A DNA stretch of 64,000 nucleotides from NCBI GenBank assembly GCA_916048095.2, contig OU696571.1:5440501-5504500 (forward strand). The letters run 5' to 3'. The notes under the pieces were generated by a model. The model saw nothing but the letters and a program-made list of their open reading frames with translations, was not told the DNA's origin and searched no databases. Each line of letters begins with the position of its first letter. Position 1 is the stretch's first letter. The translations under genes and the position numbers were made by a program. This DNA is from Sacculina carcini (Eukaryota; Arthropoda; Thecostraca; Sacculinidae). Shown one piece after another: positions 19,313 to 30,447 of this stretch.

Positions 19313-20364
19313 ATGAAGTACAACAAAATTAATGAAAAAGACAGAAAAAGAATTATTGAAGCTTTTCGAAATGAAAGTGATTGGAAAGGCGTCGCCAGAA
19401 CTCTTGGTGTAGATGTAAAAAAACAGCCTACAATAGGTTGAAAATGAACCAGGACACAGTAAAGCCAAGAGGCGGGAACCATATAAAAAAGACACCTGAA
19501 ATGTTTATGACATTGGTTTCGGCGGTGGATAAATCACCGTCCACCACGTTGGAAGAGCTCCAGACCATTATCAGGTCACATTTCGGATGCCAGGTGTGCG
19601 TCAACACCATAAGAAACTGGTTGGACGGCGAGATGTTTTCGCTAAAAAATGTGCGGCCCACTGTCGACAAAATTAATTCGACTGAAAATAAAATGAAAAG
19701 AGCTGCATATATGGAGGCATTGTTCAAGGTGCCGTCTGAAGGCGACACTCCAGTATGGCTCGACGAAACTAATTTTAATTTATACTGCAGGAGGAGTCAG
19801 GGCCGGTCCAGGATCGCTGCCAGAGCTTCAGTTGTTTTACCGACCAGCAAAGGAGCCAACCTCCATATAATCGGGGCCATGACAAGCTCACGGGTAGTGC
19901 TGGTCTCCACGAAGAGAGGAGCATTAAAAAAGCAAGACTGTGTGCAATGGTTGCAGTCATTGATGCAGGCATGCAGGGATGCTGAAATTCACCGGCCCAC
20001 AATAATTATGGACAACGCACCGGCACACAACAACCGGGAGGAATTTTTTTCTAGCCAGGAGTTTTGTGGACTGCTTCGACTTGCTCCATATTCATACCTT
20101 CTCAACCCCATAGAGCTATTATGGAGCTCTCTGAAGAGCAATATCAAGCGGCAGTTGAGACAACGGATGGATGAAATCACTGGTGTGACTGGTCGCGGTG
20201 ACTGTGGAGTCTCAATGGCAGAACAGCGCATCAGCGCAATTGAAGAAATCGCCCTTCAGGTCATCAGTAATATAGAACCATCTCACTTGCAAACTTACAC
20301 CTGCAGAGTGGAGAATTACTACTCAGCGGCCATTCGGCAGGAAGATCTTGTCGAAGTGCCTTGA
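19313..20364 (+). pseudogene. Tc1/mariner-like (IS630 superfamily) transposase, one frameshift
   Basis: The ATG at 19313 opens a 43-codon N-terminal helix-turn-helix piece (INEKDRKRIIEAFRNES...). That frame runs out just after a run of seven A at 19417-19423. The rest of the protein continues in the next frame to 20364, as if one A had been lost. The downstream part carries the DDE core: VWLDETNFNLY, IIMDNAPAHN and LLNPIELLWSSLK, with 33 residues between the second Asp and the Glu by my count. About 350 aa in all, a normal length. The box usually SPDLNPIE reads SYLLNPIE. Active copies may exist elsewhere; this one needs a frameshift. Confidence 0.85.
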
Positions 20365-21039
20365 AGATTGCTAATCATCGCTTGAAGCTTGCTAGTTCAC
20401 TTGTTGTTTTTGCTGTATTTGTTGTTGTTGCTAGTCATGTGCTTGCAATATATTCTCACCGCGCATCTCATTCATTCCCAAGCTCATTTATAAAACTCAC
20501 TTTGCTCATATCAAGTTTTATACAGCACACTCCATGTGACAGCAACTGACACAGAAAAAGTCACTGGAACCCGCACAACTGAAATTCATCGATATGGCGC
20601 GCAATTGAGCACGTTCAGGCACTCTAATAAATCTCGTGCAAATGTCACACGACTACCTCATCGTGCCACTATGCTGCCGCTCGTGACACTGTGTCCGCTC
20701 AAACATGCACACTCGCATAAACAACAGCTACCGGGACGGTTTTAACTGTACATTATGGAATGTGTTCAGTTTTGAACACGCCGTGTAGTGCGGTGTATAG
20801 ACATTGCTAAATGGTGACCAGATTCACTGTCACACAAGACCAATGACAACACCAATATCACGTGAATACCAGCATTTATGTAACAATATAAAATTTATAT
20901 AATGTGCTATCAATCGTTGCCAGTCGATATTTTGAGCTCCGATTAATCAATTTTGCTGAAATATCAGTAAATGAGTGTCAACAATTATTACATTTATACT
21001 AAAACATCTACATAATATTATTTTTGACAATTTTTCCTT

Positions 21040-21260
21040 TGGTTTAAGTCTATTTACATTTGGCTTAACTCAGTTTTCATTTGGTTTAAGTCTAATTTCC
21101 TTTGGATTAAGTCTATTTTCATTTGGATTAAGTCTATTTTCATTTGGATTAAGTCTATTTTCATTTTGATTAAGTCTATTTTCCTTTGGATTAAGTCTAT
21201 TTTCATTTTGATTAACTCTAATTTCATTTGGATTAACTCTATTTTCATTTGGATTAACTC
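21040..21260 (-). repeat. Right 21-bp tandem array of the mariner-like element
   Basis: About eleven units of the same 21-bp repeat lie in reverse orientation. The units nearest the tip carry GAGTTAATCC more often than on the left, so the two arrays have diverged or been reshuffled. Confidence 0.9.
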
Positions 21261-21892
21261 TATTTGCAAATGGTATAGTTCAGTAGACACATACACACCG
21301 GACACACACCGCTGACCCAAGACTAACTACACACGGACATACATTTGACATACATACACACCAGGCACGCATACAAACGAGCGAAACGTACACACACGAC
21401 AGGACACACTAACACCTTCGCAAACATACAAACGCCCAACCACAAACACTCAACGCAACTTGCACGCCTCCACAGATAATATATATGTAATCAGAAGGTC
21501 AAAATGGTCAAATATCATGGCTTTCAAAATTGAGCGTTAAACAGACATAGATATCGGCAATGATGCGTGTGAAAATTCGGCTCCATCAAAAACGCCTAAA
21601 GCAGCAATCTGTTAAAAATTGGCATTATAAACAATAAATAAATATCTCTTACTACGTACGATTTTCTGCAATAATACCAAGCTACATCAGCAGCCATCTC
21701 GGGGTTCAAACATCCAATATCACTATTTATTTTTAACCATGTTCCACATTGCTTACCCGAGTCATTCAAATATTCAGTTTGTGTGTGGAGCCAATATACC
21801 TCCACAAGATCATAAGGTTACTTTTTAGGTTACCTTTTCTGAAAAATACAGTTACTTTTTCCATTTTTGGTTACATTTTTGACAGCCCTAGT

Positions 21893-22147
21893 CAGAGCCT
21901 TAGCAGCCGCCCCCAGTACTCCCTGCCGGGGGGGCGAATGTTGAGGGGGCCCCGTTGTTTCACGTTTGATATTATAATTTATCATATTTGTTATGTATAG
22001 CCTTTACCTTTTTGCTCAAATGTTTTCACCTGAGCTTGTATTATGTGATTATGTCAAATAAATATATTCATTATTTGGTGCTATAATTATAATGGGGGCC
22101 CCAAGTGATGCTTCGGGGGGGGGGCAAAATTCCTGGGGACGGCTCTG
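21893..22147. mobile_element. hAT-type MITE inserted in the end of hAT-1
   Basis: This 255-bp element begins CAGAGCC and ends GGCTCTG. It is flanked by the 8-bp duplication GCCCTAGT at 21885-21892 and 22148-22155. It has GC-rich ends (runs of C and G) and an AT-rich centre with no coding capacity. The insertion split the last bases of hAT element 1. Confidence 0.8.
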
Positions 22148-22161
22148 GCCCTAGTCATTAC

Positions 22162-23379
22162 TAGGGCTGTCAAAAAAGTAACCTAAAAATCAGAACAAAG
22201 TAACTTTATTTTCGAGAAAAAGTAACCTAAAAAAGTAACCTAAAATAACCTGAGTTTTAAAGTTATTATCACTTTTATATCGTTTTATCACATGTTTATC
22301 ACGCCTTTGCTGATTAGTGCGTCATGTGAAATACACGGTTTGTTTGTTGTTTGTTTGTGAACATATAAAGTAACCTAATAACCAATAAAAAGGTAACCTA
22401 AAAATAACCTTCAAAAAAGGTTAATTTCTGTTTGCTGTTCTGAAGGAAGAAAATACACCAGTCCTGCTTTTTTATCACTTTTCCGTGTTGGTACTACTTT
22501 TCCACCCTCTCCGATCTGGTACCATTTTTTCAACAAACAACCAAAAGTGACTTAACATAATTTAGCTAACATCGAAAAAGGGAGCATAACCATCAGAATA
22601 TAATTTTAAGTGGAAAGCTCATACAAATGCGAAATACACTAATTGCAAATGTAAATATTTTAGTAATGGTCGCAATAATGTTCTTTATATTTTTTCAATG
22701 GAACTTTTTATCAAATAGCACGTACTACAGTGGCGTAAACACTGCATGTGTGAATGCCCCCCGTCCTCCCATATGTCAAACGTGGGATAATGGCGCTATC
22801 TCACGCCCTGAAAACCACGTGGAAATTCCTGTTAAAGTAAATACGTACTGTCAAGTGCTACAGTGCAGTATCTGGTATAGAGAGCTCACACATCGTACTA
22901 TACCAAGCTCCAAACATCTCACGACACCCTCCGGTTCGTGGACATTTCCTAAAATGGAATTACACTATCCTGCGTACCCAAAAACGTATAATATCGAGTA
23001 GCACGGATATTAAGATGAATATCAATTGCTAAATCCTAACAGCAGAAATGTTGACATTTCTTGATCTTCAGACCTAATATTCCATCTCTTTTCCTATTTT
23101 ATCCTCATATATACCGTTTTTGTGTCTCTTATCCGCAAAAAGTCACCAAACTTCGTGGTAAACTTACCTAATAACAAGAAAAATAACAAAAGGTAACCTG
23201 ACGATAAAAAAAGTAACCTTTAAAGCAAAAAAGTAACCTAACGATGAAAAAGTAACTTTTGGTAACCTAATAACTTTTTTAATAATTACCGTACACAACT
23301 TTTTCATGCAGTTTCAGGTAGCTTATGAAAAAGTGACCTTTAGGTGAAAAAGTAACTTTATTAACTTTTGACAGCCCTA
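22162..23379 (+). mobile_element. hAT element 2 (non-autonomous) carrying a foreign reading frame
   Basis: It starts TAGGGCTGTCAAAA and ends TTTTGACAGCCCTA. GTCATTAC lies at 22154-22161 and 23380-23387, so ends and duplications are intact. The terminal 150-300 bases are rich in GTAACCT-type motifs shared with hAT element 1 and the fragment at 8.0 kb. The middle (about 22440-23150) is unrelated to hAT element 1 and holds an intact 124-codon ORF. No transposase is encoded. Confidence 0.85.
22627..23001 (+). CDS. Unrecognised 124-aa protein with N-terminal membrane anchor
   Basis: This ATG-initiated frame lies inside hAT element 2. Residues about 6-28 form one hydrophobic segment (ILVMVAIMFFIFFQW), a signal anchor or signal peptide. 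The rest is polar, with four Cys in two pairs and several Trp and Pro, suggesting an extracytoplasmic, disulphide-bonded domain. It does not look like any transposase or retroelement protein I know. Small proteins of this layout occur among envelope proteins of large arthropod DNA viruses (per os infectivity factors) and among secreted animal proteins. I cannot assign it, and a captured gene fragment is equally possible. It has no neighbours other than the hAT ends. Confidence 0.4.
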   Translation: MRNTLIANVNILVMVAIMFFIFFQWNFLSNSTYYSGVNTACVNAPRPPICQTWDNGAISRPENHVEIPVKVNTYCQVLQCSIWYRELTHRTIPSSKHLTTPSGSWTFPKMELHYPAYPKTYNIE

Positions 23380-23387
23380 GTCATTAC

Positions 23388-24360
23388 AAACCATAGTCAT
23401 TCTTCAATATTGCAAGCTTGTCTAAACATATTGCAAGCTTCCCTTGTCTAAACCAATTAGTTCGTAAACATAACGACAGCCACAACACACCATTATTGCG
23501 CCCATTTAGAAGCTGAACAGGCATTACACAGCGAATTTCCACCTGTGTATCTACTGGTAGGCAGAACCCAATGTGGATATCCTAGAATTTATCATATTAA
23601 CGTTGTGCATGCTCTCATACGCTAATTTTGATTTTTTAATCTTAAAATTAATTTCGCACAAAAATATGAAAAAATATGGTAACACGAGTCAGGCGTTGTA
23701 AACGAGTCAGTGTGTTCCCACAAACGTTTCATAATTAGAGAAGGCTCACCAAGACCCCACGAATGTAGCACCAGATGAAGCAAACGTAGCAGAGAAGTTT
23801 AGTTGTATAAATAGAACATCCTTACCAGAGGGAGTAGATTTGAGAATATAATCATTGTTAGAATTTCATGAAGGAATATGACAGATGAACGGAAACAACT
23901 TTATTGAACGTACTCCAAACTCAATTTTAACTCCTGATTACAACACACTCTCACGGTATAAACTCCCACACGCACTCTCGCAATACAATCTGCACTCTCA
24001 CAATATAAACTTCCACACGCACTCTCGCAATACAATCTGCACACTCTCACAATATAAAGTATATCAGCTTAGATAAAGATGATGCGCTTATAATTGACAA
24101 TATGAACAAAGGTGGTTTGTGAAAATCGTCCTCTCACGGGACGGTCACCGGCGAAGTCGTCACTGCCGCTGTGACAGATAAAACGGGGACATAGATAAAA
24201 TGGGGACATCGACGCATTTGATACAAAATTTGACGCATTTGAAGGGATTTGAAGGCTTTTCACTGTAAGGTTTTTGAAGGAATTTTAAAGTTTTTAACCT
24301 GGTGAAAATGGGGACAGAGACAAGTCTCTATTGTTATTTATTGAAGCTATACATAAAAAG
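23388..24360. other. Unassigned sequence with a short tandem duplication
   Basis: No gene is seen. Around 23955-24058 a unit of about 47 bases (beginning CACACGCACTCTCGCAATAC) is present twice. Near 24180-24310 GGGGACA-type words recur. The rest is AT-rich. Confidence 0.45.
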
Positions 24361-24626
24361 GTTAAATGCCTAAGCGGCAGCTGCTACACGGGAAGAAGCC
24401 GATGCTTATAAACACACAGGTGTGCCCCGTGCAGCTCGCTGCCACCGCAGAACCGACCCTCTCCACGCTATGGCGTCACAAGGACGTAAGACGTATTAGA
24501 GAGGGCCACCTCCCCAGAATGCATGGCACAACTCATGACTGATATCTGGTACCATCATTTTCTGCTGGGTGGACAGGGGCTGTGGTATTGTATAATTCGC
24601 CCAATGAAATTCTGCTCCGCCGGGTT
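24361..24626 (-). repeat. SINE, second copy (5'-truncated)
   Basis: This is nearly identical to 45685-45955, from GTTAAATGCC through the conserved body to CCGCCGGGTT. It stops where the tRNA-like promoter head begins, so it lacks the B box. The orientation is minus, as in the other copy. Confidence 0.85.
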
Positions 24627-25400
24627 AGGGTTTGTTTTTGGTGCGGGCTAGTGTTGAGTTCATATTAGCTGTTATAAATGTTATTAAATGTTACTTGAAT
24701 ATCAGTATAACAAAGTTATAATATAATAAACGTGTAAATAGTGGATTGAACTAAACTAGTGAAGTGATGTTTTGCTTGTTTGTTTTTGTACTTGTCTCCT
24801 AGTGTAGCAAACCAATTTAATTCAGAAGGGAAATTTCGTCAGCATTTTGCCACGAGTGTTTCCAGGATTAATTCGATCCGACAATTGATTCGACCATTTC
24901 AGGATTAATTCGATCTGTATCAGTAAATAGGAATGTGAAAGTAGTTGCAAACGTTGATCTGATCTCCGAGTAACATATATATTCTTTCATCGTATTTTCA
25001 GATTCGGATAGTCTCCTTTTCATTTGTTATATATTCAGTCCTACATTTGCGGATAGCTTTTATATGTGCTATCTCCGACTCCATACTTCTTGCTTCTTAT
25101 TTCCTACATGTCATCAATTCCTCTTTTCTTCATGGTTCATTTCTTACCGATAAGCACGCTATCGCACGCCCGTACCCTTGATGTAGTAGACAGAAGTGGA
25201 GTAACGTACCAAAGTTGACAATAGCGAACAAGTGGACGATAAGGTACCACAAGCGATCCAGACAAGTTGAAATTTGTTGACAATAGATTAGTTGAGAATC
25301 GACTGAGTTGACAATGAAAAATGACAATTGAAGTTTTACCGGTTTACACACTGTTGTTGTTGTTGTTGTTGTTATTGGTTACTGCATATAGCACAGGTTA
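24627..25400. other. Unassigned sequence
   Basis: No gene is seen. There is a short TGT run at about 25350-25372 near the 3' side of the minus-strand LINE that follows. Confidence 0.4.
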
Positions 25401-25753
25401 GGCTCAGATGCAGGGATCACACAATGCAACTCTTTTGTTACACAAGCATCATAGATGCATGCTACTCGTGTTGCCTTAACCTAAAGCTATAAAAATAACT
25501 CAAGTTAGAGGGAATATCTAGAGCAGTAATACGATTATCCTTATGTGTACAGATACTAGATATTAGTTGAAATGAAGATATAATTGAATTGAGTTCATAG
25601 TGAGAGAAAAAACAGATACATGACGTTTTTTTGTTTTTTTCGTTTTTTTCGGGTTTTTTTTCGATCAGGAAAGACTCATAGGAACATAAATCAGGGAAAG
25701 TGATGTATTACTTATTGTAGACAATTTGCAGTGATGACAATGTTCTGAAGTAA

Positions 25754-26305
25754 TCATATTTCGTTTGTGAGTCCAGTGTCTGTCAAGAACTTCAAGGTGT
25801 GAGGAACATATCTAGGGTTGTACAGAAGCAGATCCAGAGATATGGATGTATTTTGAGGAAAGCTGTGTAATAAGAGGTGACGTTGAGTTCTGTATTTGGG
25901 ACAGTGGAGCAGAACGTGTTGTATGTCGAGCGTAGTGCTGCATATGGCGCATAGTGCAGGAGGATTATGTCGAAAGATGTGGCTGTGTGTGAGAAGAGTG
26001 TCCCCGATGCGGAGTCTGGTGAGGGCTGTGTGTAGTCGGCGGTGACACGGAGGATCTTTGTGGACGCGTGTGATGTAATTCCTAGACTGATGAGAGAAAG
26101 GTGCTGATGGATAAGGCATGGTACCAAGACAGTAGGAGGAGACGCGGTGAGAAATATAATTCATGAGATCGGATGGGGATAGCGGAGGATAGGTGATGTG
26201 TGTGTGATGTATAGCCTGTTTGGCAACGGAGTCGGCCAGGTCGTTGCCAGTGATACCGGAGTGACTGGGGACCCATAGGAAGAATATGTCAAATTGGGAT
26301 GCCAA
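25754..26305 (-). pseudogene. LINE RNase H and C-terminal domain
   Basis: About 180 open codons. VPSHSGITGNDLADSVAKQA is the conserved second half of an RNase H fold. It is followed by a C-terminal CAICSTTLDIQHVLLHCPKY zinc-like motif typical of I-group LINEs. The N-terminal part of RNase H lies upstream in other frames. Confidence 0.8.
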
Positions 26306-26867
26306 ATCAGTGCAAAGAGTAGCCGATTTAATTGATAGAGCGTTGTGAGGATCTATAAGAGATTTAATTGCTGTTTGCGAGTCAGAGACAATGATTTAAC
26401 GGTTGAATTTTTCAGTTTGGACAATTTCGAGGGCCTGATATATGGCAAACTGTTCAGCAGTGTAAATAGTAGTGTGGTCTGGGAGACGGTGAGAAATTTC
26501 GATGGAACGGCGAGGTACAACTGCAGCACAGGCCGACAGGTTGGACTGCACCGAGCCGTCGGTGAATATGAACGTATAATCATAATGAGTTTATTTGAAT
26601 TCATAGTAATTTTGCAGAATTTCGGTTGGAATTGCAGAGTGTGTATTATGAATAAGGTATTTCATACGAGGTGGAGTGTAATTGAGCGGTAATTTTTTTT
26701 TGTAAAACGAGTGAATTCGGGTAGAAATTTAGAAGCTTGCATGCGGTCCTAGGCCAGTCCTAAGCTGAACCCACATAACCGGTTAACAAGAGCGGGCCGA
26801 AAGTTGTCGAAATTTTGGAGACTGAGAAGAATGTGAGAATATGGATGGTCAGGATCTGCCAGAATTT

Positions 26868-27536
26868 TCATGCAATACTTGATAATTTGTTGTAATCTGC
26901 GAGAATGAAGAGAAGTGACACCGAGAAAATAAAGACGCTGGAGCAGTACTCTAATATTGGGCGGATTAATGTATAATATAATTTGATGAGAATTTTGTGA
27001 TTTGTGCCATAAACTGGATGTGATAGACATTTGAGAATGCTGATGCGCTGTAAGACCCGGGATTTTATATGCTGGATATGGGATCGGAAAGAGAGTTGTG
27101 GATCAAAGATAATCCCCAAGAATTTGGTGTATTTTTGGAATTTAATGGGGTGGCAAGACAGAGTCAGTGAATTTTGAAGGTTTGGTTGTGTAGAACAATT
27201 TTTCACAAAGAGAGTGGCTGTTGTTTTCCCAGGTGAAATGAGGAGACCGAAACGGGAGCAATTTTGTGACACGGAGTTTATGGCCAGCTGAAGTACACTT
27301 ATCATGGAGGATATGTGCACTCCAGTAGTCCACAACACTATGTCGTCGGCGTATGTGCAGAATTTTACGCCAGAGGGAAGATTCCTAGTGACTTGATCTA
27401 TAACTATGTTGAAAATGGTTGGCGAGAGGACTCCTCCCTGGACGACTCCGTTTTCTTGTGTGAATGTGTCAGATAGTTGTGTGGTGCGTACCTGGAAAGT
27501 TCTATTGGAGAGATACCCTTTTATGAAGTTCAGCAA
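26868..27536 (-). pseudogene. LINE reverse transcriptase core
   Basis: This open stretch of about 220 codons has the RT signature GGVLSPTIFNIV, the catalytic YADD and a KFLGIIFDPQLSFRSH block. It ends in a frameshift, after which the related sequence resumes in another frame (about 27030-26749). Confidence 0.8.
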
Positions 27537-27879
27537 ATGTCCCGTAGGCCATGTGATTTTAATAGATGGATAGTAGCAGTTTTGGAGACTTTATCAAAAG
27601 CAGAAGATAGGTCTAAGAATACGGCCAGAGTGGAAAGTTTGTTTTGGAAGCCGATGCGAATGTGTGATGTTAGAAGATTGACATTGTCGGAAGTGGAGCG
27701 ATTTTTGGTGAAGGCAGTCTGTTCAGGAGAAATGAGATTTGTGATAGAAGCGAAATGATTGAGGCGAGGAAGGACAAGTCTTTCGAATAATTTCGAGAAG
27801 AAAGAAAAGAGTTGGATAGGACGGTAAGATGACAGGTCTGATTTAGACTTTCCTGGTTCGAGTATGGGGATAATTATGG

Positions 27880-28134
27880 ACTCAAAGACTCACTCAAAGA
27901 CACACTCAAACCACACTCAAAGACACTCAAAGACAACCAACCACAATTCCCCTTCATGCGCCAACTTTGTATACCGCGATCCACTCGGATATTTTGTGAC
28001 GTCATATAAGTTCAATAAATTGGAGTTGAATGGAAAATATATCTGAAAGCTGTGAAAGGAAATGAAATATGAAATTAAGAGACGGAATGAATTAGGAATG
28101 AGTTGAAATGATACTTTTGAAGAGAACTTCCACA
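27880..28134 (-). repeat. Possible 3' LTR of the BEL element
   Basis: On the minus strand a purine tract GGGGAGGG is followed at 28134 by TGTGGAAGTTC, a plausible LTR start. An AATAAA-type signal (reverse of the region near 28014) follows. The 5' LTR is missing, so the LTR cannot be confirmed by comparison. The left edge contains ACTCAAAGA repeats abutting the LINE. Confidence 0.3.
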
Positions 28135-28364
28135 CCCTCCCCACACAAAAAATGGAGCCATGTATAAAAATTGAGCAATTGTTGTCTCATAGACCCATTC
28201 ACTGAAACAAATTGAAGTTACAGTTGGTCTGCCTCAATCAGACCTTTGACGAGTTGACCCTGCCTGAACGCGGCGTCTCGCCTAGGTCGGGCGTGCATCG
28301 TAGTTTTTTCTGATCGTTGTTGCGACACCGGAGGTGAACTACCGCTGTGTGTTGCCTGTATCTC

Positions 28365-29537
28365 CTAGGGATATAGATGTTTGATTGAGAAATGAGCAGA
28401 GGCATTGTGCGGCACCTTAATGACTGCACTGCGCACCTTGCCATCATCACCGTAAACAAGTCTCACGACACGTCCCATAAACCAATGCACTCTCGGTCTA
28501 TCCTTCGTGTTCACAAGAGCAATATCATCGATTCTGATTCTGTTTGTCCAGTCAGCTTCATGAACATCACGACTGGTCTCTCTCAGACTTAGAAGGTAAG
28601 ACGAGTACCACATTGCCTTGAAATCCTCAAACAATTTGACCTGACGCTGAAATGTTTCATTGAGTTCATTCTGTGTTGGATTGACGGCATCATGTGGAGA
28701 CCACAATGTATCAGCGGCACCAACATTATTCACCAACTGCAGGTGAGGGCTTGTGTGAATCTTCAACATCATGTTCGGCGTCAGAGCGACGATTACGTCA
28801 ATCTCTGAGAACAAATATGTTATCGGTCGGTTGTTGATGGCGTTTTGTATATCTGACAAATAAATAATCAAATCGTTGAAAGTTAGTTTCCGCTTGCCGA
28901 TCGACTTGTATAGACACTGTTCAAGTGTACGAATCTGGCGTTCGTATATGCCTCCAACCCAACTTGCATATGCTGGGATAGTATCATGTCGGATACAGTG
29001 ATTGGTCAAGTGAGATCTGAATTCATCGAATATCGAAGCATCGTTAAGAAACGCAAGTCCCGCCTTGAAATACGATGCGTTATCAGAATATACAGACTCT
29101 GGAATGACATGTGAATTACAAAATCGCTTAAAGGATTCAACAAACGACTTTGCCGTTAAATCATGAACAACTTCTATATGCACTGCGCGAATTGCCATAC
29201 ACGTATAGAGAGCCACATACACCTTGGTTGAACCACCAGAACAATAGAACACATGCAATGGTCCTGTGTAATCCACCGCTTTGTGAAGGAACGGTTCAAT
29301 GAGACGTAATCTTTCCCTAGGCAGATTGGTAAGCTTGGGGTATTGAAATGCGAAGGCATTAAGCTTCGTACACGTGACACACTTTCCGATAATCCACTTT
29401 ACTACTTGTCTCCCCGACGGAATCCAGTAACCCTGTTGTCTCACATGTGCTAGTGTAGAGCCTATACCCAGATGGTTGCATTTCACATGAGAATCTTCGA
29501 CGATGAGGCGAGTCAGATGATGATGTTTGTCCAACAA
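28365..29537 (-). pseudogene. BEL/Pao integrase
   Basis: This frame of about 390 codons begins in the integrase zinc finger (HHLTRLIVEDSHVKCNHLG, then CVTCTK). It contains the catalytic core: Asp in AVDYTGPL, Asp in YSDNASYFKAG and Glu in GGIYERQI. It ends in a BEL-type C-terminus with a DIALV...RVHWFMGRVVRL block. It is open throughout; the element is dead because of the breaks upstream. Confidence 0.87.
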
Positions 29538-29707
29538 TATAGGATTCAGTACACCATAGCTATATGTCTTGAGACGATATTTCGACCTTTAGCTATCAAA
29601 ATTCCATTTTCGTCTACAAATAAGTTGAGGTCCCGGATCAATGGCGTTACTTTTCCTTCACCCGTGGTCAGGTACAACTCTTGATGGAATGAATCCACTT
29701 GCATGTC

Positions 29708-30447
29708 TCAGATCAGCAGATGTATAGGTCTGTGTAAGGCCACTTCTTTGTGCCTTAAACGATTGACAAAACGCAAAACCAATCGAGTAATGCGTAAGAG
29801 CTTGCTCCAAGTGGAGTAACGAGTCGCGTCCATCAGGCGCTCTTGAATGTTCGGCTTAGTGTGCGTCACTGTTCCACTGTGACATTGTACTGCACGACAA
29901 TTAGAAGAATATGAACTGATTGTTGGGTCGCTCAAAAACTCGGGACCCTTGAGCCAAATAGCAAGCGCTTGTTGAATTCTTTAAAAGTGATACCCCTCGT
30001 GACAAGATCTGCTGGGTTGCTCGCCGTTTCTACATATTGAAATTGAAGATTGAAACCATTTTTGTTGAACTCTTCTTGCATGCTTTTCACCTCTCTAACT
30101 CGGTTGAGGGTGAATTTGTTTTTAGTCTTGCACCCGGTGTCTATCCAATGTAGTACCACTTGGGCATCAACCCAAATGTGAACGCTACCGACACGAGCAA
30201 AACAATGTGTCAAAAATGACAATGAATACAACGCAAGATGAACAGCCAGTAGCTCTATCTGAGGAATGCTTCTTTTGGCCGGTGCGATTCGTGACTTGGC
30301 AAATACCAATCCGCTCAGACTCTCGACTAAAGCATAACAACAAAACCCATAAGCATCTTGACTACCGTCAGTAAAAATGTGCAGTTTGACTTCTTTCTTG
30401 TCCGCATCAACTACCATCCTCGGAAGAGATATATCCTTGAGTAACAC
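29708..30447 (-). pseudogene. BEL/Pao RNase H and linker
   Basis: The RNase H block starts with LHIFTDGSQDAYGFCCYAL and continues through a SIPQIELLAVHLAL block to ETASNPADLVTRG. A stop or frameshift near 29932 separates the linker, which continues to 29708. Confidence 0.78.

Larger units (their letters stand above)
18816..21275 (+). mobile_element. Tc1/mariner-like element with tandem-array terminal repeats
   Basis: Both ends start TACCATTTGCAAATAGA and are flanked by TA (18814-18815 and 21276-21277), the mariner target. Each end then continues as an array of about eleven 21-bp units (left about 18830-19040, right about 21040-21260) in inverted orientation, so the long terminal repeats are themselves tandem repeats. 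A single transposase gene with one frameshift lies between them. The element sits inside hAT element 1. Confidence 0.85.
18331..22153 (-). mobile_element. hAT element 1 (non-autonomous), with nested insertions
   Basis: The target duplication GTCATTAC is at 18323-18330 and 22154-22161. The right end closes with GACAGCCCTA (split by a MITE at 21893-22147). The left end is homologous to the reverse complement of the right end of hAT element 2, but its last bases are altered. Removing the mariner-like element (18816-21275) and the MITE leaves about 1.1 kb. No hAT transposase is encoded. The TSD fits the nTnnnnAn pattern of Ac-type hATs. Confidence 0.7.
25400..27880 (-). mobile_element. RNase H-containing LINE (I-group), degenerate
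   Basis: Minus strand, 5'-truncated near 27880. An early RT part (27880-27540) contains PILEPGKSKSDLSSYRPIQL and LAVFLDLSSAFDKVSK. RT core continues in a second frame at 27536-26868, with GVVQGGVLSPTIFNIVID and the active site YADDIVLW. A C-terminal region follows with a frameshift. Then an RNase H domain (26305-25754) carries FLWVPSHSGITGNDLADSVA and a Cys/His cluster. Having both domains points to the I/R1/LOA group. The boundaries are approximate. Confidence 0.75.

Noticed and set aside
20975-21320. Frames on both strands with a seven-residue repeat
   Set aside because: This is the 21-bp array of the mariner-like terminal repeat, not a protein repeat.
22149-22170. Palindrome CCCTAGTCATTACTAGGG
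   Set aside because: It is explained as two facing hAT tips around the target duplication, not a separate operator.
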